23,096 bases of DNA from CAIKMD01 sp035277525 (GCA_035277525.1 DATEKH010000179.1:1-23096); one strand, 5' to 3'. Shown: positions 13,856 to 22,012, numbered from the stretch's first letter. Made by a program: numbers and translations. The notes: generated by a model not told the origin, from the sequence alone.

Positions 13856-15106
13856 TCATGTCAGCGGCTTCACCGTCGCCTGGCCGCTGTTGGCGATGAA
13901 AATCTCCTCCGAGCGCTCGATCGGCTTGCCGGCGATGCGGTCGGCGATCCAATCGGCCTGAAGCGTCTGCGGGTTCTCGCCGGCGACCGTCGAGGGCGCG
14001 TTGTAGACGCCATGCACCGCGCTTTCGTAGATCACGAATTGCCGCGGCGTCTTGACGAGCGAGAGCAGCTCGCGCGTGTGCTCGAGCGGCGAGAGCTGAT
14101 CGTCCTGCCCCGCGATCACCTGGTAGGGAACGCGGATGTCCTTGGCGAGCGGGCGCAGATCGAGCTTCTTCACCCATTCGTCGAACGCGTCCTCGTCCTC
14201 GAAGCCGGCCATGTACATGAACCGCATCTTGAAGGACGGCGCAGCGTGGTTGAAGATCGTATCGAAGCCGGGCTCGTGGCACACCGCCGATTGCGTCAGC
14301 GCGATGATGCGGTTGCCGAGCACCGAGGCGGCTTGAGTCGAGAAGAACGTGCCCATCGACGAGCCGCGCAGGACGATCTTGTCCTTGTCGATCGCGGGAT
14401 GCGACGAGATGAATTTATAATTGGCTTCGCCGGCTTCCATATGCGCCGTATAGGTGACGTTGACGCGCCGGGCGAAGCATTCGCCCTGACCCGGCCCATC
14501 GACCGCGAAGACCGCGATGCCGCGCTCCAACAGCTTGTCGCCGTACATCGCGCAGGAATTCTCCTTCGTGCCGTCCATGCCGCCGACGGCGATGACGCAA
14601 GGGAATTTCTCGCCCGGCGCGGGCTTCCTCGGTAGATGCAGATAGGCGGGCAAGGACTGGCCCTTGCCGAATGGCACCTCGGCGCGCTCGATCGGGTGCG
14701 CCGCGTAGGCGATGTACTTGGCATAGCACTCGTTCATCTTCTTCTCGAGATGCTCGAGCTCGTCGTTCATCTCGAAGATCGGCCAGCGCGCGATCGACCA
14801 CAGCATTGCCGCGATCATATAGCTCTCGCGCGCCGCGACCTCGCGGCCGGCGCGCTCGTAAGCCGCGGCCTTCGCCTCGCGGCGCTGCGCCTGAAGCGCG
14901 TATTCGCGCGCGATGTCATTGATCTTCTTGACCCGCGTCGCCACGAGGCGAAACTCGGCCAGCGCCTCGGGTCCGGCCGGGCCGGCGGTGTAGTTGATGC
15001 GTGCCTGGTCGAACTCGACGCCGACCTGGCTCACGACGGTATCGAGCATCCAGCGCTGCTCGCGCCAGCGCCGCACGCGGTTTTCGGCCTTGGTGCTCAT
15101 TGCCAC
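13856..15106 (-). CDS. Alpha/beta hydrolase of the FrsA / 2,6-dihydroxypseudooxynicotine hydrolase-like group
   Basis: This is a 416-residue hydrolase with a helical N-terminal cap (about 1-140) ahead of an alpha/beta-hydrolase core. The nucleophile is S250 in GSSMG (248-252). The acid is probably D336 in GQDDQLSP, and the base is H365 in SAVHGVY. FAVDGPGQGE (200-209) and the long cap are features of the esterase FrsA and of the C-C bond hydrolase for dihydroxypseudooxynicotine. The substrate is unknown. The GTG start at 15106 is favoured because GGGAGGA lies 5 nt upstream; ATG 15100 is two codons later. It follows the winged-helix/TPR regulator by 94 nt on the same strand. A role in splitting a ring-derived intermediate is possible but unproved. 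Confidence 0.82.
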   Translation of the reverse strand: MAMSTKAENRVRRWREQRWMLDTVVSQVGVEFDQARINYTAGPAGPEALAEFRLVATRVKKINDIAREYALQAQRREAKAAAYERAGREVAARESYMIAAMLWSIARWPIFEMNDELEHLEKKMNECYAKYIAYAAHPIERAEVPFGKGQSLPAYLHLPRKPAPGEKFPCVIAVGGMDGTKENSCAMYGDKLLERGIAVFAVDGPGQGECFARRVNVTYTAHMEAGEANYKFISSHPAIDKDKIVLRGSSMGTFFSTQAASVLGNRIIALTQSAVCHEPGFDTIFNHAAPSFKMRFMYMAGFEDEDAFDEWVKKLDLRPLAKDIRVPYQVIAGQDDQLSPLEHTRELLSLVKTPRQFVIYESAVHGVYNAPSTVAGENPQTLQADWIADRIAGKPIERSEEIFIANSGQATVKPLT

Positions 15107-15200
15107 GGCGTTCCTCCCTCATTCGCCAGCGGGTCGGCCGCCGCTGCGGCGATCCGCTCTTTGCGGTTTTGGCACAGCCCGCGCCGGTTCCGCAACCTCC

Positions 15201-16763
15201 CTAATCCAAGCCGGCGCGACGAAATCCCTCGAGATAGTGATCGCGATCGGCAGCGTTCTTGATCGGCATCTGCTGCGCGATCCAGGCGAGCGAGATATTG
15301 GGTTGCGCGCGCCGCAACTCGTGCAGTGCCTCTCGGGCGATATCCTTCTCGCCCGCCATGCCGGCCGCGGCGGTCAGCACCCGGTGACCGCCGACGAAGT
15401 CGCCGCGTTGCCGGATGGCCTCGCGCGCGAGCTGCATCGCTGCGGCGTAATCGCGTCCGTTGAACAGCGCGTAGGCGGCGATGCCGCAATAGATCGCCGA
15501 GAAGGGATCGCGCGGGCTCAAGCGCAACGCGCGGCGCGCCGCCGCCTCGGCTTCCTCCCAGCGCCCGCAATAGGCGAGCGTCAGGCCGTAATAGCCCTGC
15601 GCCAGCGAGAAATTCGGATTGAGGCGCAGCGCCAGCTCGAACTCGGCCAGCGAATCGTCGAAGCGCCTGAAGAACAAATAGACGCAGCCGAGCGCATAAT
15701 GCGCCCACGGATCCTGGCTATCCGCCCGGATCGCCGCGAGCGCGGCCTGCTCGGCAACCGGAACGCTATCCTCCCAGCCCATATGGGCGCTGAAGGTGTG
15801 GCTCGCCGCGAGCACGCCGAGCGCCTGGCCATAATTTGGATCGATGCTGATGGCCTTCTCGAGCAGCGCCTGCGCAACGATGCTGTCCTGGCGCGTTATC
15901 CGCCACAGATGCGAAAGCGCGCGCATCACGAGATCCCATGCGTCCAAACTCTCGGGTGGCTTGCGCTGTGAATGGAAATTCTCGGCGGCGTAGATTTCCG
16001 GCTCGATCGTCGCGACGATCGCCTCGGTGATCTCGTCCTGCACGGCGAAGACGTCGGCAAGCCCGCGGTCGTAGCGCTCGCCCCATAAATGGCTGCCGGT
16101 TGAGACATCGTTGAGCTGCGCGGTGATGCGCACGCGGTCGCCGTTCTTGCGCACGCTGCCCTCGACGACGTAGCCGACCCCGAGTTCTTCCGCGATTTGC
16201 TTCAGGTGGACCGCCTTGCCCTTGTAGATAAAGGACGAGTTGCGCGCGATGACGAAGAACCAGCGCAGCTTCGACAGCGCGGTGATGATGTCCTCGCTGA
16301 TGCCGTCGGAAAAATAGTCCTGCTCCGGATCGCCGCTCAGATTGACGAAGGGGAGGACCGCGATCGCCGGCCGATCGGGCAACGGCAAGGCCGCGCGCGG
16401 CTCGTCGCGGGTTTCGTGGTCCGGCGGGCCGGCGAGTGGCGCCGCCGCCGGCGCGATGAGGCGAACCTCGCCGACGAAGCGGAACCCCTTGCGCGCGATG
16501 GTGCGGATGAGCTTCTGCTCTTCGCCGCTGTCGCCGACGGCCCGGCGCGCGGCGTTGATGCGGCTCGTCAGCGTCGAATCGGACACGATGCGTCCGCTCC
16601 AGACCGAGGCGATCACATCGTCCTTGCTGACGACGCGATCGCGATTCTGCATCAGGTAGACCAGAAGATCGAAGACCTGGGGCTCGACGGCGATCGGCTC
16701 CGGCCCGCGCCGCAGCTCGCGGCGATCCGTGTCGAGCGAGTAATCGGCAAAACGAACCTGCAC
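15201..16763 (-). CDS. Winged-helix (OmpR/CadC-type) transcriptional regulator with TPR-like C-terminal region
   Basis: This is a 520-residue regulator. Residues 1-100 are an OmpR/PhoB-type winged helix (EPQVFDLLVYLMQNRDRVVS, SDSTLTSRINAARRAVGD, IRTIARKGFRFVGEV). After a Pro/Ala-rich linker, residues 130-240 form the TolB/FlgO-like domain common in adenylate-cyclase-like regulators (IAVLPFVNLSGDPEQDYFSDGI, VVEGSVRKNGDRVRITAQLND, HLWGERYDR). The rest is helical TPR-like repeats (AWAHYAL-type units, FDDSLAEFELALRLNP, EEAEAAARRALRLSP). No membrane helix is seen, unlike true CadC, so it should be cytoplasmic. It is divergent from the SAM methyltransferase/MddA pair and upstream of the hydrolase, so it may control either. 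The ligand is unknown. Confidence 0.88.
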   Translation of the reverse strand: MQVRFADYSLDTDRRELRRGPEPIAVEPQVFDLLVYLMQNRDRVVSKDDVIASVWSGRIVSDSTLTSRINAARRAVGDSGEEQKLIRTIARKGFRFVGEVRLIAPAAAPLAGPPDHETRDEPRAALPLPDRPAIAVLPFVNLSGDPEQDYFSDGISEDIITALSKLRWFFVIARNSSFIYKGKAVHLKQIAEELGVGYVVEGSVRKNGDRVRITAQLNDVSTGSHLWGERYDRGLADVFAVQDEITEAIVATIEPEIYAAENFHSQRKPPESLDAWDLVMRALSHLWRITRQDSIVAQALLEKAISIDPNYGQALGVLAASHTFSAHMGWEDSVPVAEQAALAAIRADSQDPWAHYALGCVYLFFRRFDDSLAEFELALRLNPNFSLAQGYYGLTLAYCGRWEEAEAAARRALRLSPRDPFSAIYCGIAAYALFNGRDYAAAMQLAREAIRQRGDFVGGHRVLTAAAGMAGEKDIAREALHELRRAQPNISLAWIAQQMPIKNAADRDHYLEGFRRAGLD

Positions 16764-16803
16764 CTTGCCCCCTCGGCCCGGCGTCCCAGGCCGCTCTCAC
16801 GGA

Positions 16804-16833
16804 ATAATCAACCCTGTCTCACGCGCAAATCAA
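16804..16833 (-). promoter_or_regulatory. Candidate promoter of the winged-helix/TPR regulator gene
   Basis: On the minus strand, TTGATT (16833 down to 16828) and GATTAT (16809 down to 16804) are separated by 18 nt. This would start transcription about 34 nt before the ATG at 16763. It lies in the 164-nt region shared with the divergent methyltransferase gene. The hexamers are reasonable but not perfect. Confidence 0.33.
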
Positions 16834-16927
16834 GCGCCGCGCAAAGTCTTTCGCGCGGGGGTGCGCCATTTTCGGACGGTGTCCGGCCGCGATCCCCGCA
16901 GCCGCCCTGAATGAAAGCGAGACGAAG

Positions 16928-17782
16928 ATGGCCCTCACGACGCTGACCGACAGCACGACCGGTTCTCAAGCCGCACCCCGCGCCGCGCCCGGCTTGGGCG
17001 CGCTCAAGACCAAGCAGCAAGCCGCCTGGTCCTCGGGCGATTACGCGGTGATCGGCACGACGCTGCAAATCGTCGCCGAAGAGCTGTGCGAGGCGCTCGA
17101 TTTGCGCGCCGGACAGAAAGTGCTCGATGTCGCCGCCGGCAATGGCGTCGCGAGCCTCGCCGCGGCGCGCCGCTGGTGCGAGGTCGTCTCGACGGATTAC
17201 GTGCCGAGCTTGCTGGAGCGCGGCCGCAGACGGGCCGAGGCCGAAGGCCTGAGCATCGCATTCGAAGAAGCCGATGCCGAAGCGCTCCCCTACAGCGATG
17301 GCGCCTTCGACGCCGTGGTCTCGACATTCGGCGTGATGTTCACGCCCGATCAAGAGCGCGCTGCCGCCGAGCTTTTGCGCGTCTGCCGGTCCGGCGGCCA
17401 GATCGGGCTCGCCAACTGGACGCCCGACGGGTTCATCGGCCAGATGTTCAAGACGCTGGGGCGATACCTGCCGCCGGCAGGCGTGAAATCGCCCATGCTC
17501 TGGGGCGCGCCCGAGCGCTTGGGCGAGCTTTTCGGCACCGCCGGGTCGCTCAGAGCCACGCCGCGCTACTTCAATTTCCGCTACCGCTCGCCCGATCACT
17601 TCATCGAGGTCTTCAAGACCTATTACGGCCCGATGCTCAAGGCCTTCGCCGCGCTCGACGCCGCCGGCCAGAGCGCGCTCACGCGCGACCTCTTCGCCCT
17701 GATCGTGCGGCTCAACAAGGCCAAAGACGGCACGATGGTGGTGCCGAGCGAGTATGTCGAAATCGTCATCGCGAAACGCTGA
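16928..17782 (+). CDS. Class I SAM-dependent methyltransferase
   Basis: This is a 284-residue protein with a Rossmann-type methyltransferase fold (Methyltransf_11/25 type). Motif I VLDVAAGNG is at 65-73 and binds the SAM methionine part. The acidic residue of motif II is D90 (STDY), and the adenine-contact motif is EADAEALPY (114-122). The post-II strand is FDAVVSTFGVMFTPDQ, as in UbiE-like and small-molecule methyltransferases. The acceptor is not predictable. The start is supported by GAGACGAAG just upstream. It is followed after 55 nt by mddA on the same strand, so the two may be co-transcribed, and it is divergent from the winged-helix/TPR regulator. Confidence 0.86.
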   Translation: MALTTLTDSTTGSQAAPRAAPGLGALKTKQQAAWSSGDYAVIGTTLQIVAEELCEALDLRAGQKVLDVAAGNGVASLAAARRWCEVVSTDYVPSLLERGRRRAEAEGLSIAFEEADAEALPYSDGAFDAVVSTFGVMFTPDQERAAAELLRVCRSGGQIGLANWTPDGFIGQMFKTLGRYLPPAGVKSPMLWGAPERLGELFGTAGSLRATPRYFNFRYRSPDHFIEVFKTYYGPMLKAFAALDAAGQSALTRDLFALIVRLNKAKDGTMVVPSEYVEIVIAKR

Positions 17783-17837
17783 GCGGGCCGACGGATCGCG
17801 TCCGCTCTCATCTCAATCCTCGCCAAGGGAGAATTTC

Positions 17838-18569
17838 ATGGGACGCTTCATAGCGTTGCTCTACGGCATCCTGTCCTATCTCGTGTTTTTCATCAGCTTT
17901 CTTTATGCGATCGGCTTCGTCTCGGGTCTCGTCGTGCCGAAGACAATCGATAGCGGCGCGGTGGGGTCCGTGCCGGCAGCGCTTGTCATCGATCTCGTCT
18001 TGATGTCGATTTTCGCGCTCCAGCACAGCGTCATGGCACGCAAGCAATTCAAGGCGTGGTGGACCCAATTCGTGCCGAAATCGGTGGAGCGCAGCACCTA
18101 TGTTTTGCTCGCGAGCCTTGCCCTCGCGCTGCTCTTCTGGCAGTGGCAGCCGATACCGCAAAGGGTGTGGCGGATCGATGATCCGCACATGGCGGCGGCA
18201 GTGACGGCGTTGGGCTTGCTCGGCTGGTTGATCGTGCTGACGAGTACCTTCCTCATCAACCATTTCGAGCTATTCGGCCTGCACCAAGTCGCCAACAACC
18301 TCGCGGGCAAGCCGATGCCCGAGCCGCGTTTTCGCGAGCCGCTCTATTACAAGCTCGTCCGTCATCCCATCTATCTCGGCTTCGTCATCGCCTTCTGGGC
18401 GGCGCCGAGCATGACGGCCGGGCATCTCCTCTTCGCCGCCGTCACGACCGCCTACATCCTCGTCGGCATTCAGCTCGAAGAACGCGACTTGATCGATCTC
18501 TTTGGCGACCAGTACCGCCAATACCGCGATCGCGTCGCGATGCTGGTGCCGTGGCGGAAGTCGGTGTGA
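17838..18569 (+). CDS. mddA: Methanethiol S-methyltransferase MddA-like membrane protein
   Basis: This is a 243-residue integral membrane protein with about five to six helices, from the isoprenylcysteine-methyltransferase/NnrU-like superfamily. MddA methylates methanethiol with SAM to give dimethyl sulfide. The resemblance to MddA covers the whole chain: IFALQHSVMARKQFKAWW (58-75), LFGLHQVANNLAGKP (145-159), KLVRHPIYLGFVIAFW (172-187) and QLEERDLIDLFGDQYRQYR (212-230). The RHP and the E-E-R-D-L motif form the SAM-binding C-terminal region of this superfamily. ATG 17838 is supported by AAGGGAGAA about 5 nt upstream. It lies just downstream of a soluble methyltransferase. Substrate identity is inferred from similarity recalled by eye. 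Confidence 0.82.
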   Translation: MGRFIALLYGILSYLVFFISFLYAIGFVSGLVVPKTIDSGAVGSVPAALVIDLVLMSIFALQHSVMARKQFKAWWTQFVPKSVERSTYVLLASLALALLFWQWQPIPQRVWRIDDPHMAAAVTALGLLGWLIVLTSTFLINHFELFGLHQVANNLAGKPMPEPRFREPLYYKLVRHPIYLGFVIAFWAAPSMTAGHLLFAAVTTAYILVGIQLEERDLIDLFGDQYRQYRDRVAMLVPWRKSV

Positions 18570-18622
18570 GATTTCACGCAGCGGTGGCGCAAGCTCGCTT
18601 GGGCGGGCGCCGCCGCGACGCT

Positions 18623-18988
18623 TCAGCGGGGCGAGCGCGGGACCACGCGCGGTCTCGTGGGCTCGGGCCGCCGGCCAGGCGGTGCCGCGTCGAAGGATGG
18701 CTTGGCGAGACTGGGCTCGTGCCTCTCGCCATGATGGCGCAGCCGCGAGCGGCGCCGGCGCCGCCTGCTCCGGCGCGTGTCCTGGACGCCCGTGACCGCC
18801 CAGATCACGCCTTTGAGAAAAAGCGCGAGCGCGGCGCTCGGAATGCCGACCCAGAGGAACCAGAACCAGGGATCAAAAAAGACATTCTCCCACGCGGTCG
18901 GGTAAATGACTTCCTGAAGGACGGCATAGTTGACCCAGGCGAGCGAGCCGATGATCCAGATGCCGAAGACGATCCGCTTCCACCCCAT
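18623..18988 (-). CDS. Small membrane protein with an Arg-rich tail, unknown function
   Basis: This is a 121-residue protein that I do not recognise. Two hydrophobic segments (about 6-24 and 42-67) are joined by a short loop with aromatic residues (ENVFFDPWFWFLW). A strongly basic tail starts at residue 72 (RRSRRRRRRSR), which would sit in the cytoplasm. The last 50 residues are low-complexity Arg/Pro/Ala, so the true functional part may be only the two-helix unit. ATG 18988 has GAGGG about 5 nt upstream. It is convergent with mddA (53-nt gap). Confidence 0.6.
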   Translation of the reverse strand: MGWKRIVFGIWIIGSLAWVNYAVLQEVIYPTAWENVFFDPWFWFLWVGIPSAALALFLKGVIWAVTGVQDTRRSRRRRRRSRLRHHGERHEPSLAKPSFDAAPPGRRPEPTRPRVVPRSPR

Positions 18989-19252
18989 ACGGCCCTCGCC
19001 CCCACGCTGGCGCGCCGGCGCTAAAGGCCGGCTTTCTTATGGTTTTAACGGGACCCCCGCCCCCTTCGAACAGCGATCAACATTGCGCGGCGGTGATGTT
19101 CGCCAGTCGCCCCGGCTCGCGGGCCGGAAAACTCATCATGCCTGTCACCGGCGCTCCCTTCAACACGCGCGTCGGGTCTCGCTCGGCCGGGTGTGACAAT
19201 TTTTCTTGAGATGCGGATGCGCCTGCCGGGTTTTTGTCCCCATATTGCGGAC

Positions 19253-19516
19253 ATGAGCAAGCTCGGTTGGGGCGTGGCAGGTCTGGGCGCGGCCTCGGCG
19301 ATGGCTGTGGCCTATAGCGCGGTGCGCGCCATGGCCGAAAGCGAGGGCGGGGGCGGGCCGGTCACGCTGGTTCTCGGCGGCCTCGCCGTCATAGCGGTCG
19401 GCGGCGGGCTAACGGCGCTCCAATTTTGGAGCCAGCGCAAGGGGTTCGACGAGCGCGCGGGCGCCCGCCCCGATGTGTCGCGCCCCGACATCGCTCAAAA
19501 AGACCAAAACGATTAG
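19253..19516 (+). CDS. Small two-helix membrane protein, unknown function
   Basis: This is an 87-residue protein with two hydrophobic Gly/Ala-rich segments (about 6-24 and 37-56) and a short charged tail (QRKGFDERAGARPD, then QKDQND). ATG 19253 begins the first helix directly; in-frame starts further upstream (from 19193) would add a charged, non-hydrophobic leader. The ribosome-binding site is weak. It stands alone between the other small membrane protein gene (divergent, 264 nt away) and the XRE regulator. No function can be proposed. Confidence 0.55.
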   Translation: MSKLGWGVAGLGAASAMAVAYSAVRAMAESEGGGGPVTLVLGGLAVIAVGGGLTALQFWSQRKGFDERAGARPDVSRPDIAQKDQND

Positions 19517-19551
19517 CACCATTTATGCAATCGCCTAGGGCATTTCTGCAC

Positions 19552-19603
19552 TTGGCATGCAAGCCGAATATGTATACAAGTAGACGAATGATCGTTTGAT
19601 CAA
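19552..19603 (+). promoter_or_regulatory. Candidate promoter/operator of the XRE regulator gene
   Basis: This AT-rich stretch lies in the 105-nt gap before the XRE gene. A -35-like TTGGCA (19552-19557) and a -10-like TATACA (19573-19578, 15-nt spacer) are visible. Two perfect 8-bp palindromes, TGTATACA (19571-19578) and TTGATCAA (19596-19603), are centred 25 nt apart. One overlaps the -10 box, as expected for autoregulation by a dimeric XRE repressor. This is inference from pattern only. Confidence 0.35.
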
Positions 19604-19621
19604 TAGAAGGGGTGGCCCGGA

Positions 19622-20095
19622 ATGGCCGAGACCGAACCGAAAAAGGGAGAGAAGCAAAGCGCAGGCCGCCGTCGTCGCACCATCCGCGAACACGGTCCCG
19701 ATCCGGTCGATGTTCATGTCGGCCGTCGGCTGCGGCAGGCACGCTTTCTCGCCGGCATGAGCCAAGAGGAGCTCGGCGCCGGCATCGGCGTCTCGTTCCA
19801 GGCCGTGCAGAAATACGAACATGGCGAAAACCGCTTGAGCGCCAGCCGCTTGTACAAGGCGGCGCGGCTCCTCGACCGGCCGGTCTCGTTCTTCTTCGAA
19901 GAGTTGACCGGCGGTACATCCACGGCGACAAGCGACGGCTTCAGTCGCGACGAGATCGATCTCGTCCGACACTTCCGTCAGATTCCGAGCGACGAAGTCC
20001 GCGAGCATCTCTTGCAGATGACGAAGCGAATCGGCACGCTCGAAGCCGGCACCCTCGACAAGGGTGACGTTGCTCCGACCCGCCAAAGCGCGTGA
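19622..20095 (+). CDS. XRE-family helix-turn-helix transcriptional regulator
   Basis: This is a 157-residue protein with a basic N-terminal extension (residues 1-30) and a lambda-repressor-type helix-turn-helix at about 33-88 (VGRRLRQARFLAGMSQEEL, IGVSFQAVQKYEHGENRLS, SASRLYKAARLLDRPVSFFF). The C-terminal 60 residues are helical and charged with no known sensor domain. This layout, including the VSFQAVQKYEHG recognition helix, is common in alphaproteobacterial XRE regulators. It is preceded by palindromes that may be its own operator. It reads toward the ABC transporter genes but is separated from them by 131 nt and a strong hairpin, so co-transcription is doubtful. Confidence 0.88.
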   Translation: MAETEPKKGEKQSAGRRRRTIREHGPDPVDVHVGRRLRQARFLAGMSQEELGAGIGVSFQAVQKYEHGENRLSASRLYKAARLLDRPVSFFFEELTGGTSTATSDGFSRDEIDLVRHFRQIPSDEVREHLLQMTKRIGTLEAGTLDKGDVAPTRQSA

Positions 20096-20139
20096 CGCCG
20101 CCAGGGCGGCTCGCCGATAGCCACTAGGTCGATCGAGCC

Positions 20140-20166
20140 CCGCCGCGAAATTTGCTGTCGCGGCGG
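20140..20166 (+). terminator. Strong hairpin between the XRE gene and the binding-protein gene
   Basis: The 9-bp perfect arms CCGCCGCGA (20140-20148) and TCGCGGCGG (20158-20166) enclose a 9-nt loop. A smaller hairpin (GCCGCC, AG, GGCGGC; 20097-20110) lies right after the XRE stop. Neither is followed by a T-run, so termination is uncertain. An attenuator or mRNA-stability element is equally possible. Confidence 0.38.
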
Positions 20167-20226
20167 CGGTGCCGCATGCGCTAGAAAGTGCGCCTGCGGG
20201 AAGACGGACAGGGCACGAGGCCGGCA

Positions 20227-21231
20227 ATGGCAAGGCAAATGGCGGCGAGGCTTATCGGCGCGGGCGCGCTTGGCTTGGTCGCGATTGCGCCGGCGCGCGC
20301 GCTCGATCACGTCACCTTCGGCACCGACTGGCGCGCCGAGGCCGAGCACGGCGGCTATTACCAGGCGATCGCCACCGGCATCTACAAGAAATACGGGCTC
20401 GATGTGACGCTGCGCCAGGGCGGACCGCAGGTCAATCATTCGCAGCTGCTCGCCGCCGGCCGTCTCGATTTCGACGAGGAGCCGAATTCCTTCAGCGGGC
20501 TCAATTTCGCCAAGGAGCGGATTCCGATGGTCGCCGTTGCGGCGTTCTTCCAGAAGGATCCCTCGGTGCTGATCGCGCATCCGGGCGTCGGCAATGACAG
20601 CCTCGCCGAGTTGAAGGGCAAGCCGATCATGATCGGCACCGACACGCGCTTCGGCTCCTGGCTCTTCTTGAAGGCGAAGTTCGGCTACACCGACAGTCAG
20701 ATCCGGCCCTACAATTTCAACATGGCGCCGTTTCTCGCCGACAAGAACGCGGTGCAGCAGGGCTATCTCACGAGCGAGCCCTATCTGATCGAGCACCAGG
20801 GCGGCTTCAAGCCGGTCGTCATGCTGCTCGCGGATGCGGGCTACAGCAGCTATGGCTCGATCATCGAGACCTCGCAGAAGCTGGTCCAGCAAAAGCCCGA
20901 TCTCGTGCAGCGCTTCGTCAATGCCTGCATCGAGGGCTGGTATTCTTATCTCTATGGCGATCCGGCGCCGGCCAACGCGCTCATCAAGCGCGACAACCCC
21001 GAAGAGACGGATGGTTTGCTGGCCTTCGCGCGCGACAAGATGAACGCGAACGGCATCGTCGATAGCGGCGATTCGAAGCGCGATGGCATTGGCGTGATGA
21101 CGGATGCGCGCTGGCGCGACTTTTTCGAGGTCATGGCGAAGCAAGGGCTTTATTCGAAGACCCTCGATTGGAAAAACGCCTATACGACGCGCTTCGTCGG
21201 CCACCGTGTCGGCATGACGTCGCAGAAATAA
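20227..21231 (+). CDS. NMT1/THI5-like ABC transporter substrate-binding protein
   Basis: This is a 334-residue secreted protein. A signal peptide covers about residues 1-25 (LIGAGALGLVAIAPARA before LDHV). The mature part is a type II periplasmic-binding fold of the NMT1/THI5, SsuA/TauA-related group: VTFGTDWRAEAEHGGYYQAI, then YKKYGLDVTLRQGG and the conserved LAAGRLDF. The CCCFC motif of true THI5 synthases is absent. Ligands in this group include sulfonates, nitrate, pyrimidines and aromatic compounds; none can be assigned. ATG 20227 is chosen because it begins the signal peptide, with ACGAGG upstream; GTG 20188 would add a non-signal leader. The ATPase gene follows after 28 nt. Confidence 0.88.
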   Translation: MARQMAARLIGAGALGLVAIAPARALDHVTFGTDWRAEAEHGGYYQAIATGIYKKYGLDVTLRQGGPQVNHSQLLAAGRLDFDEEPNSFSGLNFAKERIPMVAVAAFFQKDPSVLIAHPGVGNDSLAELKGKPIMIGTDTRFGSWLFLKAKFGYTDSQIRPYNFNMAPFLADKNAVQQGYLTSEPYLIEHQGGFKPVVMLLADAGYSSYGSIIETSQKLVQQKPDLVQRFVNACIEGWYSYLYGDPAPANALIKRDNPEETDGLLAFARDKMNANGIVDSGDSKRDGIGVMTDARWRDFFEVMAKQGLYSKTLDWKNAYTTRFVGHRVGMTSQK

Positions 21232-21259
21232 TGCGGCACGCGTGACCGATGGGCGAGGG

Positions 21260-22012
21260 ATGAGCGCGGCTCCGCCGCTCGTCGCCGTGACGCGGCTGAG
21301 CAAGGTTTTCCGCAACGGCGTCACCGCGCTCGATCAAGTCGACTTGGAAATCCGGCACGGCGCGTTCGTGAGCATCGTCGGTCCGTCGGGCTGCGGCAAG
21401 AGCACCTTGCTGCGCCTGATCGCGGGATTGACGCCGCCGACAGCGGGCGCCATCGCCTGGCCCGGCGGGCACGGCGCGCGCTTGGGCTTCGTTTTTCAAG
21501 AGCCGACACTGATGCCTTGGGCCGATGTTTGGCACAATGTCTATCTGCCGCTGCGCCTCCAGGGCGTGGAGAAGGACGCCGCGGCCGAGCGCATCGGCGC
21601 GACGCTCGAGGCGATGGGCCTGGATGGTTTCGCGCATGTCTATCCGCGCGAGCTTTCGGGCGGGATGAAAATGCGCGTCTCGATCGCGCGCGCCCTCGTC
21701 ATCGAGCCGCAGCTGCTCCTGCTCGACGAGCCCTTCGCGGCGCTCGACGAGATCACGCGCTTCCGCCTCAACGAGGATCTGCTGCGCCTCTGGCAGCGCC
21801 ATGGCTGGACGGTGGTGTTCGTCACCCACAGCGTGTTCGAATCGGTGTTTCTCTCGAACCGCATCGTCGTCATGACGAAGCGCCCGGGGCATGTCGCCGC
21901 CGATCTGCCGATCGATCTGCCTTATCCGCGCGAGGGCGCGCTCCGAACCGCGCCGGAATACAGCGTCGAATGCCGCAAGCTGTCGCAGCTTCTGGCCGAG
22001 GCCGCGGCATGA
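21260..22012 (+). CDS. SsuB/TauB-type ABC transporter ATP-binding protein
   Basis: This is a 250-residue ATPase. Walker A GPSGCGKST is at 41-49, the Q-loop is FVFQEPTLMPW (77-87), the signature is LSGGM (132-136), Walker B is LLLLDEP (152-158), and the H-loop is FVTHS (187-191). The Q-loop pattern with LMPW is typical of the nitrate/sulfonate/taurine/thiamine-pyrimidine subfamily. The start is uncertain: ATG 21260 begins the family sequence, and GTG 21242 would add six residues. The stop overlaps the permease start by ATGA, so translation is coupled. It energises the permease at 22009. Confidence 0.9.
   Translation: MSAAPPLVAVTRLSKVFRNGVTALDQVDLEIRHGAFVSIVGPSGCGKSTLLRLIAGLTPPTAGAIAWPGGHGARLGFVFQEPTLMPWADVWHNVYLPLRLQGVEKDAAAERIGATLEAMGLDGFAHVYPRELSGGMKMRVSIARALVIEPQLLLLDEPFAALDEITRFRLNEDLLRLWQRHGWTVVFVTHSVFESVFLSNRIVVMTKRPGHVAADLPIDLPYPREGALRTAPEYSVECRKLSQLLAEAAA

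Noticed and set aside
19014..19038. Terminator-like hairpin (GCCGGC stem, 7-nt loop, then TTTCTT)
   Set aside because: It lies between two divergent genes and has no plus-strand gene directly upstream to terminate. GCCGGC is self-complementary and common in GC-rich DNA.
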